This document shows, piece by piece, positions 1 to 5,892 of a stretch of 7,968 nucleotides of DNA. The translations under genes were made by a program, and so were the position numbers. Numbering within the stretch: the stretch's first letter is position 1; each line of letters begins with the position of its first letter. Origin of the DNA: Gammaproteobacteria bacterium UBA2168. GTDB lineage: Bacteria > Pseudomonadota > Gammaproteobacteria > Pseudomonadales > Azotimanducaceae. The DNA is taken from assembly GCA_002327525.1 (NCBI GenBank), contig DCWG01000026.1, positions 1 through 7,968 on the forward strand, written 5' to 3'. The notes under the pieces were generated by a model that saw only the letters and a list, made by a program, of their open reading frames with translations, did not search any database and had not been told where the DNA came from.

Positions 1-1
1 G

Positions 2-637
2 GGTTTTGTTACAGGCCTAGTGGCGGGTACCGCACTCGGCACCGCCGTCAGCCTCATCCTCGCGCTGCCTCAGTACAGCGCGGCAGGCGGAATGGCCATG
101 TCATCCACAGCAGTTGTCTGGATCCAGCACAACCTCGGACACTCGATCTGGTTGTTCGTAGCGGTGCTCGCCTTTTTCTGCGTGCACCTATCGACACTGC
201 GGCAGGCGCTGTCTGAGGCACCCGTTCCCCAACGTATCTCCAGGCTTGACCAGTTGACCGATGTGTGGATTCAGCTGTTCGTCGGCATCGGCGTGATCTG
301 GACCGCGATCGGCATGCGCAGCGCATTGCAGGCCGCATTGGGCGACGGCAATCCCGAGCTCGCCGCGCCCGCCGACTCCGTGCTGAAGAAGCTGGTTGAT
401 GGCGGCATCCTCCTCGCGCTGAGCACGACCATCGTGGGCGGCGTCGGCAGCTATATCATGCGCCTGGTGAAGACCTCCACCGTGGGATCGCTGCTGCACG
501 CACACTATGGGCAGCACCGCGACGAACGTCTGGGCGAGTTGATCGAAATCTGTGCACGTCTCGAACACGAGGTGCAGCAAGCTACACAAGCACGTCATCA
601 GCCGCACCCCGCGGTCGTGCACGCCAACGGACACTGA
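2..637 (+). CDS. MotA/TolQ/ExbB-like proton-channel subunit (5' partial)
   Basis: This is a multi-pass inner-membrane protein, probably the channel-forming subunit of a proton-driven stator. The reading frame is already open at the left edge; a GTG at 20 could serve as a start, but the residues before it continue a hydrophobic helix, so the gene probably begins upstream. Counting from that GTG, membrane segments lie at about 1-20, 42-60, 84-104 and 128-150. The last two resemble the TolQ/MotA core: a GIGVIWTAIGM stretch in place of the usual G-T-V-W-G helix, then GGILLALSTTIVGGVGSYI, which matches the family's G-I-x-x-A-L-x-T-T-x-x-G helix. A cytoplasmic tail of about 50 residues with helical, charged character follows. 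The gene ends one base before the next gene, which looks like its ExbD/MotB-type partner. The family call rests on motif pattern and topology; the exact subfamily is unknown. No ligand or substrate can be read from the sequence. Confidence 0.68.
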   Translation, partial: GFVTGLVAGTALGTAVSLILALPQYSAAGGMAMSSTAVVWIQHNLGHSIWLFVAVLAFFCVHLSTLRQALSEAPVPQRISRLDQLTDVWIQLFVGIGVIWTAIGMRSALQAALGDGNPELAAPADSVLKKLVDGGILLALSTTIVGGVGSYIMRLVKTSTVGSLLHAHYGQHRDERLGELIEICARLEHEVQQATQARHQPHPAVVHANGH

Positions 638-638
638 G

Positions 639-1340
639 ATGTCCGTTCAGACATCAACTTCGAACGTGATGCACGAAGATCAGCTGCAGACCGACGTGAT
701 GCGCTTCATGGCCATCATCGCTTTCTGCCTGATGGCCGTGCTGGCTCTGGTCAAGGCCGCACCCTACGAACCCACGCCACCCGCACCCGCCACGGCGCCG
801 GAACCCGAAGTCGAGCTACCGTTACCCGACACACGAGCAAGTATTCTCGAAGTGCACACGCAACCCGACACCGTGACCGAGCCCCAGGTCGAGGAACCTC
901 CCGCGCGCATCGCGAGTACGGTGGAACAACCCGTGGCACGAGTGCAGCCCACCGAACATCCGGCACCGGATCCAGCCCCGCCGGAACCGGACGTGCGGGA
1001 CGAACAGGGCTTAAGCCTGCGCTTCGCCTCGGACCGCGATTTTCTGCGTCTGCTCTCCAAGGGCGACATGAGTTTGTTTGCGTTCGATGCCCAACGCGTC
1101 CTGACGCTGGACCCCGACTATCGGTTCGTACCGGCCGAGGCGCCGCACCAGGTCTATGAAGTGTTGTTCGCCACCATTCCCGATGCCATCAAACGCCGCG
1201 CTCCCTCTGACCCGGCGCTGTCCTGGGGCGTCGTGTTGCCGCGGCACACCACTCGCATCATCCGAGAATACGTGGACGAGGGCCTCACCGGCGACCTGAG
1301 CATCAATCGCTTCGGGGAGGTGCGCTATGTGGCACGCTAG
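639..1340 (+). CDS. ExbD/TolR/MotB-like single-helix stator partner with Pro-rich periplasmic arm
   Basis: This 233-residue protein has a short cytoplasmic N-terminus, one membrane helix at about 20-39, a Pro/Glu-rich extended region at about 42-120 and a compact C-terminal domain at about 121-233. Asp19 sits just at the start of the helix (sequence TDVMRFMAIIAF), the place where ExbD, TolR and MotB carry their essential proton-accepting aspartate. The arm is TonB-like in composition. The C-terminal domain is neither a recognisable OmpA peptidoglycan-binding domain nor an obvious ExbD fold. I chose the ATG at 639, one base after the preceding stop; the frame is open further upstream, but those residues overlap the previous gene and look non-coding. 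There is no strong Shine-Dalgarno sequence, so translation is probably coupled to the upstream gene. Its position directly after a MotA/TolQ-like gene supports the pairing. The role is inferred from topology and context. Confidence 0.6.
   Translation: MSVQTSTSNVMHEDQLQTDVMRFMAIIAFCLMAVLALVKAAPYEPTPPAPATAPEPEVELPLPDTRASILEVHTQPDTVTEPQVEEPPARIASTVEQPVARVQPTEHPAPDPAPPEPDVRDEQGLSLRFASDRDFLRLLSKGDMSLFAFDAQRVLTLDPDYRFVPAEAPHQVYEVLFATIPDAIKRRAPSDPALSWGVVLPRHTTRIIREYVDEGLTGDLSINRFGEVRYVAR
1314..1320 (+). promoter_or_regulatory. Shine-Dalgarno site of the DUF4384-like gene
   Basis: GGGGAGG lies six bases before the ATG at 1327 and inside the end of the upstream gene. It fixes the start despite the 14-base overlap. 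Confidence 0.7.
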
Positions 1341-2574
1341 TAAAACTCTGATCTTCGTATGGCTGCTCAGCGCGCAGCCTGCGCTGGCTGCGAGCTTGTT
1401 GAGCGGTTCCCTGGGCCTGTGGCTCGATCGCGACGCCGCACCCGAGCTGACCGACGTGCTGGGTAACCACCCTCGCTTCAAGGGTGAGGCGCTGCACTTC
1501 GCGCGCTCCGGCGATGCGCTCACCCAGGCGGTGGAACAACGCCTGTCCGAACACCTGTTGAGCAACCCTCACATCCGTCTCGTATGGCGCCCTACACAGG
1601 CCTGCAAACGCAAACCCTCTGTCTACCGATTGCAGATCGACATTCACCCGGAAGGTACGTCTCACGGTGTGAGTATCCGGGTGGTCGATGTCGAAGAAAG
1701 TCAATGGATCGGAGGCGTGAGCCTGACGTGGAGAGGCCGTCTCAATCGCGAACAGCGCACCGCTTTCGCTCTCCCCTCGCCAGCTACGGGTCACCTGACG
1801 CGCCTGTCTCTCGCACGCCCGGACGAGCTGGCGCAGGCACTCGCACAGGACATGGCTTGCCGCTACGTCTTGCCGCCTGCGCAATCCGCTTTCCTTGAGC
1901 AGTCCGATACCCGGCTGGCGCCAGTCGCGAACGCGTTGCGTCGGCGTCTGAGTAACCGCGCCTGGACGTTCACCGATGTCAAAGATCAAGCGGAGTCGTT
2001 TCTGCGGTTGAGCGTGCACGAGTCGCCTCCGGCGGCAAGAGTAGAGGTGCATCTTTTTGAGCCCGACCGCCACCGCGCACAGCTGCTCGCGAGCGCGCCG
2101 ATACCCGTCACGGCGCTCCGCGACACGAAACAGCTGTTGAGCCCTCTCGTCGCCGCACCCGCACAACGCAAGGGAATCTGCCGGCACAGCGACGAATGCG
2201 CCGAGGTATCATTCCGTCTGGAACATGAGGCCTACCTCGTCGTGTTCTCGACCGCCAACGGCCGTGTGCGCTCACTGGCTTGTGACACACCGGAACTGCG
2301 CGATGCAGGCGAACGGCGTTTCCGACTCAAGGTCGCCTCCGGTCCCCAACCCGGCCGCCCGGGCGCCGGATTCTATGTGCTCGCCACTCACGACGCCGCC
2401 ATCGCAAGGCGTCTGGCGGCCGTGCTGAATCAAGCCCCCGGGACATGTCGTAACAACGTCACCCATGGTGGCTGGCTGACTGACCTCCGAGATCAGCTCA
2501 CCCAGGCGGGCACCGCGGTATCGTGGCGCGCCATGCACCTGCGTAGTGACGACGGCCAGTTATCCACACTCTGA
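1327..2574 (+). CDS. Secreted protein with DUF4384-like C-terminal region
   Basis: This 415-residue protein has a classical signal peptide with likely cleavage after Ala21 (PALA|A), so it should be exported to the periplasm. Residues about 45-90 (HPRFKGEALHF ... RLSEHLLSNPHIRLVWRP) have the helix-strand pattern of TolB/FlgT/CsgG-type N-terminal domains, though this is only a resemblance. Residues about 288-370 (SDECAEVSFRLEHEAYLVVF ... FYVLATHDAAIARRLA) fit the DUF4384 type, a beta-rich domain found in exported and stress- or envelope-linked proteins. Cysteines at 93, 178, 285, 291, 319 and 374 could form disulfides. The ATG at 1327 is preceded by GGGGAGG six bases upstream and overlaps the previous stop by 14 bases, so it is co-translated with the stator-like pair. 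I know no function for this architecture; a periplasmic accessory or sensor part of the system is an inference. Confidence 0.6.
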   Translation: MWHASKTLIFVWLLSAQPALAASLLSGSLGLWLDRDAAPELTDVLGNHPRFKGEALHFARSGDALTQAVEQRLSEHLLSNPHIRLVWRPTQACKRKPSVYRLQIDIHPEGTSHGVSIRVVDVEESQWIGGVSLTWRGRLNREQRTAFALPSPATGHLTRLSLARPDELAQALAQDMACRYVLPPAQSAFLEQSDTRLAPVANALRRRLSNRAWTFTDVKDQAESFLRLSVHESPPAARVEVHLFEPDRHRAQLLASAPIPVTALRDTKQLLSPLVAAPAQRKGICRHSDECAEVSFRLEHEAYLVVFSTANGRVRSLACDTPELRDAGERRFRLKVASGPQPGRPGAGFYVLATHDAAIARRLAAVLNQAPGTCRNNVTHGGWLTDLRDQLTQAGTAVSWRAMHLRSDDGQLSTL

Positions 2575-2575
2575 C

Positions 2576-2585
2576 AGGAGGAAGG
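2576..2585 (+). promoter_or_regulatory. Strong Shine-Dalgarno site deciding the start at 2591
   Basis: AGGAGGAAGG lies five bases before the ATG at 2591. It favours that start over an in-frame ATG at 2546 that would lie inside the preceding gene and put a polar tail before the membrane helix. Confidence 0.8.
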
Positions 2586-2590
2586 TGTCG

Positions 2591-3154
2591 ATGCGTTTTT
2601 TACTGGGATTATTGCTCAGCGTCGCCCTGGTACTGGGCGGGGTACAGCTATGGAAGAGCAGCCATGCCCTCAATGCAACTCCCACTGCGCGCCCGATCGA
2701 TACCGTTGATGAGCATCAGACGCATCCCGGCCCGGGCGCTGCGTTGGCAGATCATCAGGCAGTGCTCGAAGCACAGGATCACTCCACGCATATAGCCACC
2801 ACTTCTTCGTTACCCGAGCAGATCACCCCAGATCAGGCCGCCAGCGAAATGACGACGGCCACATTACCCGACCGCTTCGACACCCCCCTGCCTGAGACAG
2901 CGCCGCTGGTCGAGACCAGCAGAGCAGCGTTGGCACACTCGGCATGGGCGCCGTTTCACAGTGAGTATTCCGCTCATGCATTCGCCAAACTGATGACGGT
3001 GCGCATCGATCGTCCTTTCACTGTGCGCCGCACCCCGAGTAGACGATTCGAAGTGGTATTTCACTTTGACACGGACGCGGAACGCGATGCCGTACTCAGC
3101 CACATCGAGGCCGTCACCTCGGGACTGGCCTACGTAGACGGAGAAGCCCCGTGA
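2591..3154 (+). CDS. Membrane-anchored periplasmic protein with SPOR-like C-terminus
   Basis: This 187-residue protein starts with a hydrophobic segment (residues about 3-20) that looks like an uncleaved anchor. A low-complexity polar linker rich in Thr, Ala, Pro and His follows (about 25-115), then a small C-terminal domain (about 118-182). That domain contains W-A-P-F-H-S-E-Y-S-A-H-A-F-A-K-L, then FTVRR and RRFEVVFHFDTDAERDAVLSHIE. This helix-strand-strand-helix rhythm, with a paired-residue helix and a 'D-xx-ER-xx-x-L' helix, recalls SPOR domains, which bind denuded peptidoglycan; identity is too low to be certain. The start is fixed by a strong ribosome binding site. Its stop overlaps the GTG of the lytic transglycosylase gene in GTGA, so the two are translationally coupled. 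I do not recognise the family; a scaffold or cell-wall targeting role is inferred. Confidence 0.6.
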   Translation: MRFLLGLLLSVALVLGGVQLWKSSHALNATPTARPIDTVDEHQTHPGPGAALADHQAVLEAQDHSTHIATTSSLPEQITPDQAASEMTTATLPDRFDTPLPETAPLVETSRAALAHSAWAPFHSEYSAHAFAKLMTVRIDRPFTVRRTPSRRFEVVFHFDTDAERDAVLSHIEAVTSGLAYVDGEAP

Positions 3155-3843
3155 AACGCTTTGCGCTCGTCTTGCTGGCATGTGCGATCAGTGTTGCCGT
3201 GCATGCGGCTGAGGCGCAACCCTTCCAGAGGTGTTTCGAACTGGCCGCGCGCATGCATGACGTGCCGCTCGATCTGTTGATGGCAGTAGCGGCCACCGAG
3301 AGCAACTTCGACCCGGACGCACGCTCCGACGCAAACGCCCACGGCATCATGCAGATCCAATGGCCGGGCACCGCGCGCCATCTCGGTGTCAGGCGCGTCT
3401 CAGAACTGTACAACCCCTGTCTCAACATCACGCTCGGTGCACGCTATCTGCACGAGCTGCTCGAACGCAACGACCACGACGTCCAGCGCACGCTCGCCTC
3501 CTACAACTATGGGCCCACACGCATCGACGCGGCTCGCCAGTTACCACCCAGTGCGATGCGCTATGCGGAATCGGTGCACAACGCCCGCACCAGGGTGCGC
3601 ACCGCCGCCGCACAGAGTCCGACCCGTTTGTCCTCGGGCGTCCCCGGGGTTCTGTTCGACTCCGCAACGCGCGCACGGCGCTTCGCACGAACCCTGAACA
3701 CGATGGTGGAGAACGCTCGGTTCGACGTCCACCGCACCGGCTCCGGCGCGCACGCCGTATCGATGCAGGTGGATGAGGCCGGCCTCACCTTTGCTGATGC
3801 CCGTACTCTCTACTCCCTCGGCTGGCCGGAGACAGCACCATGA
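3151..3843 (+). CDS. Secreted SLT-family lytic transglycosylase
   Basis: This is a periplasmic enzyme expected to cleave the MurNAc-GlcNAc bond of peptidoglycan with formation of a 1,6-anhydro end. Residues 1-19 or so form a signal peptide (cleavage near VHAA). The SLT (goose-lysozyme-like) domain spans about 25-145 and carries all the family motifs in order: AATESNFDP with catalytic Glu50, GIMQIQWPGTA (66-75), LNITLGARYLHELL (91-104) and ASYNYGP (116-122). Cys28 and Cys90 may pair. After about residue 160 there is an extra C-terminal region of about 65 residues that is not part of the catalytic domain and has a pattern similar to the C-terminus of the preceding protein. The GTG start is preceded by GGAGAAG four bases upstream and overlaps the previous stop (GTGA); the end overlaps the next gene in ATGA. 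The family is clear; its role in this operon, such as opening the wall for an envelope machine, is inferred. Confidence 0.9.
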   Translation: MKRFALVLLACAISVAVHAAEAQPFQRCFELAARMHDVPLDLLMAVAATESNFDPDARSDANAHGIMQIQWPGTARHLGVRRVSELYNPCLNITLGARYLHELLERNDHDVQRTLASYNYGPTRIDAARQLPPSAMRYAESVHNARTRVRTAAAQSPTRLSSGVPGVLFDSATRARRFARTLNTMVENARFDVHRTGSGAHAVSMQVDEAGLTFADARTLYSLGWPETAP

Positions 3844-4181
3844 TCGTACGCCTTCTCATGCTTCTGATACTGCTGTTCGCCTACCCGGCGCTCGGCGGGG
3901 AACTCTTCGTGCACGGCGACGTGGTGCAGGTGGACCCTCGCGTTGAACGTCATACGCGCAGCGTGCAGAACGGCGACTGCGCGCCGGTGAAGCCTCCTCA
4001 TACGACAGACCTGATGGCGCTCATCGCCTGGGACTTGCGCACGCGATGCACGAGGAGCGAGGTGGTAGACGAGGTGATCACCGCCTTCCGCGTGCTCTAC
4101 GAGTGGGACGGCCGGCGCTGGCAGACGCTAATGCAAGAACGGCCAGGAGACACCATCGCACTGAAGGTGACAACACACTGA
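3840..4181 (+). CDS. Small secreted protein, last gene of the envelope operon
   Basis: This 113-residue protein has a signal peptide with likely cleavage around residue 19 (PALG|G), leaving a mature periplasmic domain of about 94 residues. Cys47 and Cys70 are the only cysteines and could form a disulfide. The C-terminal part, FRVLYEWDGRRWQTLMQERPGD followed by alternating hydrophobics, resembles the small beta module (Y-x-V-x-Y-x-Y-x-G-R ... PG-x-x-I) seen at the ends of some glycine-zipper outer-membrane proteins, but the glycine zipper itself is absent. The ATG overlaps the preceding stop in ATGA, with GGAG eight bases upstream. Being coupled to the transglycosylase gene, it probably works in the same envelope process. 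No function is known to me. Confidence 0.6.
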   Translation: MIVRLLMLLILLFAYPALGGELFVHGDVVQVDPRVERHTRSVQNGDCAPVKPPHTTDLMALIAWDLRTRCTRSEVVDEVITAFRVLYEWDGRRWQTLMQERPGDTIALKVTTH

Positions 4182-4281
4182 GCTGAGTCACTACCCGCAC
4201 ACACCCGCGCCGGTCCGCTTTCCTTTTCCCACCGCCTGTAGCAGAGTCGCCGCTGATACACGAAGGAAAAGGAAGGACATC
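4182..4281. other. Spacer between the envelope operon and the Ddn-like gene
   Basis: These 100 bases hold no gene. I see no convincing hairpin terminator for the operon and no clear sigma-70 promoter, only a pyrimidine-rich stretch at about 4215-4230. GGAAGG at 4271-4276 is the ribosome binding site of the following gene. Confidence 0.5.
4271..4276 (+). promoter_or_regulatory. Shine-Dalgarno site of the Ddn-like gene
   Basis: GGAAGG lies five bases before the ATG at 4282, in a purine-rich run. Confidence 0.65.
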
Positions 4282-4731
4282 ATGAGCGATCTCCCGGCGG
4301 AACTACCGCAGTGGATAGCCGACCACATCGAGCTGTACCGAACAAACCCCGACAAGGCGCATATGTGGGATACGAGCCTCGGCGGTGGCACCGGTATGCT
4401 TCCCACCCTGCTTCTGACCAGCACCGGCCGCAAATCCGGGGAGCCCCGTGTATTGCCGCTGATTTACAAGAAGGTCGGTGATGCTTGCGTCATCATCGCA
4501 TCCAAGGGAGGTGCGCCGGCACATCCTGCCTGGTATCTGAATCTCGTTGCTCATCCGGATTGCCATCTGCAGGTCGGCCGCGAACATGCGGATGCGACCG
4601 CGCGCACGGCTACCGGCGAGGAGCGCGAACGGCTATGGGCGGAACTCGCCGACCTCTACCCGCCGTACCACGACTATCAGAACTACGCCGGTGATCGGGT
4701 AATTCCGGTGGTGGTGCTGGAGCCCAGGTAG
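4282..4731 (+). CDS. Deazaflavin-dependent oxidoreductase, Ddn/FDOR-A type (nitroreductase family)
   Basis: This 149-residue protein matches the length (about 150) and motifs of Ddn-like split-barrel enzymes, which in mycobacteria use reduced coenzyme F420 to reduce quinones and nitro compounds. The visible motifs are LLLTSTGRKSGEPRVLPLIY (43-62), the phosphate-side loop of the cofactor pocket; IIASKGGAPAHPAWYLNLVAHP (71-92, ASKGG and the P-x-W-Y-x-N-L strand-helix); and the C-terminal YPPYHDYQNYAGDRVIPVVVLEP, where Tyr129, Tyr132 and Tyr135 have the spacing of the active-site tyrosines of Ddn. The start follows GGAAGG by five bases. No F420 biosynthesis gene is seen nearby. It stands alone, 100 bases after the envelope operon, and I see no functional link to it. 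The physiological substrate cannot be told from the sequence, and whether the cofactor is F420 is inferred from the family. Confidence 0.85.
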   Translation: MSDLPAELPQWIADHIELYRTNPDKAHMWDTSLGGGTGMLPTLLLTSTGRKSGEPRVLPLIYKKVGDACVIIASKGGAPAHPAWYLNLVAHPDCHLQVGREHADATARTATGEERERLWAELADLYPPYHDYQNYAGDRVIPVVVLEPR

Positions 4732-4791
4732 GTAGCGCCAGAACAACGCGGTCGCAATAGGCTGCGACGGGCCAGCTGGAGACGGATTTCA

Positions 4792-4990
4792 ATGGCAACC
4801 CGTGGCGAGATACTCGCGGCAATATTGGAGACTCGTGGTATCGAGGCGGCTTTCCGTATTCCCGGTACCTACCACGTCGAACTGTACCGCGGCCTGCCCG
4901 CGACAGGGATCCGCCACGCCACGCCACGCCACGCCACGCCACGAACAGGGTGCGGGTTTCATGGCGGATGGCTACGCTCGTGTGACGAGG
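4792..4990 (+). pseudogene. Remnant of a ThDP-dependent decarboxylase / acetolactate-synthase-like gene, frameshifted and truncated
   Basis: From ATG 4792 (GGAG upstream in ctggagacgg) the translation follows the N-terminal pyrimidine-binding domain of ThDP enzymes: helix GEILAAILETRGIEAAF, then IPGTYHVELYRGL and GIRHATPRH. The match then jumps one frame to RHEQGAGFMADGYARVT, which carries the catalytic cofactor-activating Glu and the G-x-A-R helix. The frame change falls in a CCACG repeat. After about 4990 no frame continues the family, and the opposite-strand M55 gene ends at 5035, so only about 65 of the usual 500-600 residues remain. The VELYRGL and RHEQGAGFMADGYAR pattern is closest in my memory to 5-guanidino-2-oxopentanoate decarboxylase-like members, but the fragment is too short to decide. 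FRIPG in place of the usual F-G-x-P-G also suggests loss of constraint. It is almost certainly non-functional. Confidence 0.75.
4914..4943 (+). repeat. Pentanucleotide tandem repeat (CCACG)6
   Basis: Six perfect copies of CCACG lie inside the ThDP-enzyme remnant, immediately before the codon for the catalytic Glu. Four copies would join the two halves of the coding frame as GIRHATPRHEQGAGF; six copies put them out of frame. Confidence 0.95.
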
Positions 4991-5034
4991 ATGACAGCCT
5001 ACTCTGGCACTTTGCCCTCACCCCACAGTTACTC

Positions 5035-5892
5035 TCAGTGCCGCGTCACGCCCGGCCGGTCGGCGTATCCCAGATACGCCACCCGGCGAAATCCCAGATC
5101 CATGTTCGGCGCACTCACCCGGACGAGTGACTCAGCCGGGATCTCGAACCCCTCCAGAGTGTCGAGATTTGCGCGCATCACCTCACCGACGGGCTTGCGC
5201 AACTGCACCTCGAACTCGTAGGGACCCACCACGCCCTGCACCACTTCCAGCTCGCCAAGTGAGGCACGCTGGACGCCGCGTTCGGCGCCCCTGGTAATCA
5301 TGTCTCTGGCCCGCGCAGGGGGAATGCAATCGGCCGACTGGTTGCCGAGTGCCTGCTTCACGATGACGGTTCCCGCCCATGGGCAGCGTTCGGCCACCTG
5401 TGCGGCCACGACCTGATCGCCGCTGACCATCCCGACAGGCACTTCCAGCTCCGCGGCCCGCAGGGCGAAGAAATCGGCTTCTCCAATCGGATCACCACCG
5501 AGGTGCACCAGCTTGAATCCCCCGTACGAGATGGTGTGCGCCATCACGCCCGGAAATGAACCGGCACGCGCGTGGTGGCCGACCAGCAATACCACACCGA
5601 CCCCGCTGTCGAGACCGGCCATGGTCGTCGCTCCCGGTCGGCCGGCCCCGCGGATCACCCGGCAACGCGGATCGATGAGATCCATGTTGAGCACACACAG
5701 ATCTTCGACGCCGTGGTTCTCCTCGACGACCACCTCGGTGGCTCCGCCCGCAAAGGCACCCTCGACGGCCGCATTGGCGTCCAGTGTCATCAGGTCTCGA
5801 TTGCGGCCGAAGTCGATACCGTTCGGGGATACGTCCGCCCATCTGACGAGACCGGAGATGCCCTCCATGTCGACGCTGATAAAGACCTTGAT
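5035..5892 (-). CDS. dppA: M55-family zinc D-aminopeptidase (DppA-like), with ATC where the start codon is expected
   Basis: The protein matches D-aminopeptidase DppA, which removes N-terminal D-amino acids such as D-Ala from peptides using zinc. Read from the ATC at 5892, it is 285 residues (B. subtilis DppA is about 274) and begins I-KVFISVDMEGISGL. This places Asp8, Glu10 and His60 exactly at the metal-ligand positions of the B. subtilis enzyme. VGHHA (His107) and GEADFF (Glu138) correspond to the remaining ligands, and the MAHTIS histidine (119) to the catalytic one. No ATG, GTG or TTG lies in frame between an upstream stop (5923-5925) and ATG 5868; starting at 5868 would remove Asp8 and the first strand. 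GGAG sits seven bases before the ATC. The gene is therefore either initiated at a rare ATC, has lost its start by mutation, or contains a sequencing error. The rest of the frame is intact. The gene lies about 350 bases downstream of the epimerase gene on the same strand, convergent with the ThDP-enzyme remnant. Confidence 0.85.
   Translation of the reverse strand: MKVFISVDMEGISGLVRWADVSPNGIDFGRNRDLMTLDANAAVEGAFAGGATEVVVEENHGVEDLCVLNMDLIDPRCRVIRGAGRPGATTMAGLDSGVGVVLLVGHHARAGSFPGVMAHTISYGGFKLVHLGGDPIGEADFFALRAAELEVPVGMVSGDQVVAAQVAERCPWAGTVIVKQALGNQSADCIPPARARDMITRGAERGVQRASLGELEVVQGVVGPYEFEVQLRKPVGEVMRANLDTLEGFEIPAESLVRVSAPNMDLGFRRVAYLGYADRPGVTRH

Noticed and set aside
2..1340. Zorya anti-phage system (ZorA/ZorB)
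   Set aside because: The channel protein lacks the long ZorA cytoplasmic tail, the partner shows no OmpA-like domain, and no ZorC/D/E genes follow.
1303..2187. Long open frame on the minus strand (294 codons)
   Set aside because: It lies opposite the signal-peptide/DUF4384-like gene, is rich in Arg/Ala/Gln without family features, and is explained by GC-rich antisense codon bias.
2546..2590. Upstream ATG at 2546 for the anchored periplasmic protein
   Set aside because: It lies within the preceding gene, and the strong ribosome binding site at 2576-2585 points to 2591, which places the hydrophobic helix at the N-terminus.
4911..4950. CCACG repeats as a CRISPR array or regulatory iteron
   Set aside because: The units are contiguous five-base copies without spacers and lie inside a recognisable coding frame.
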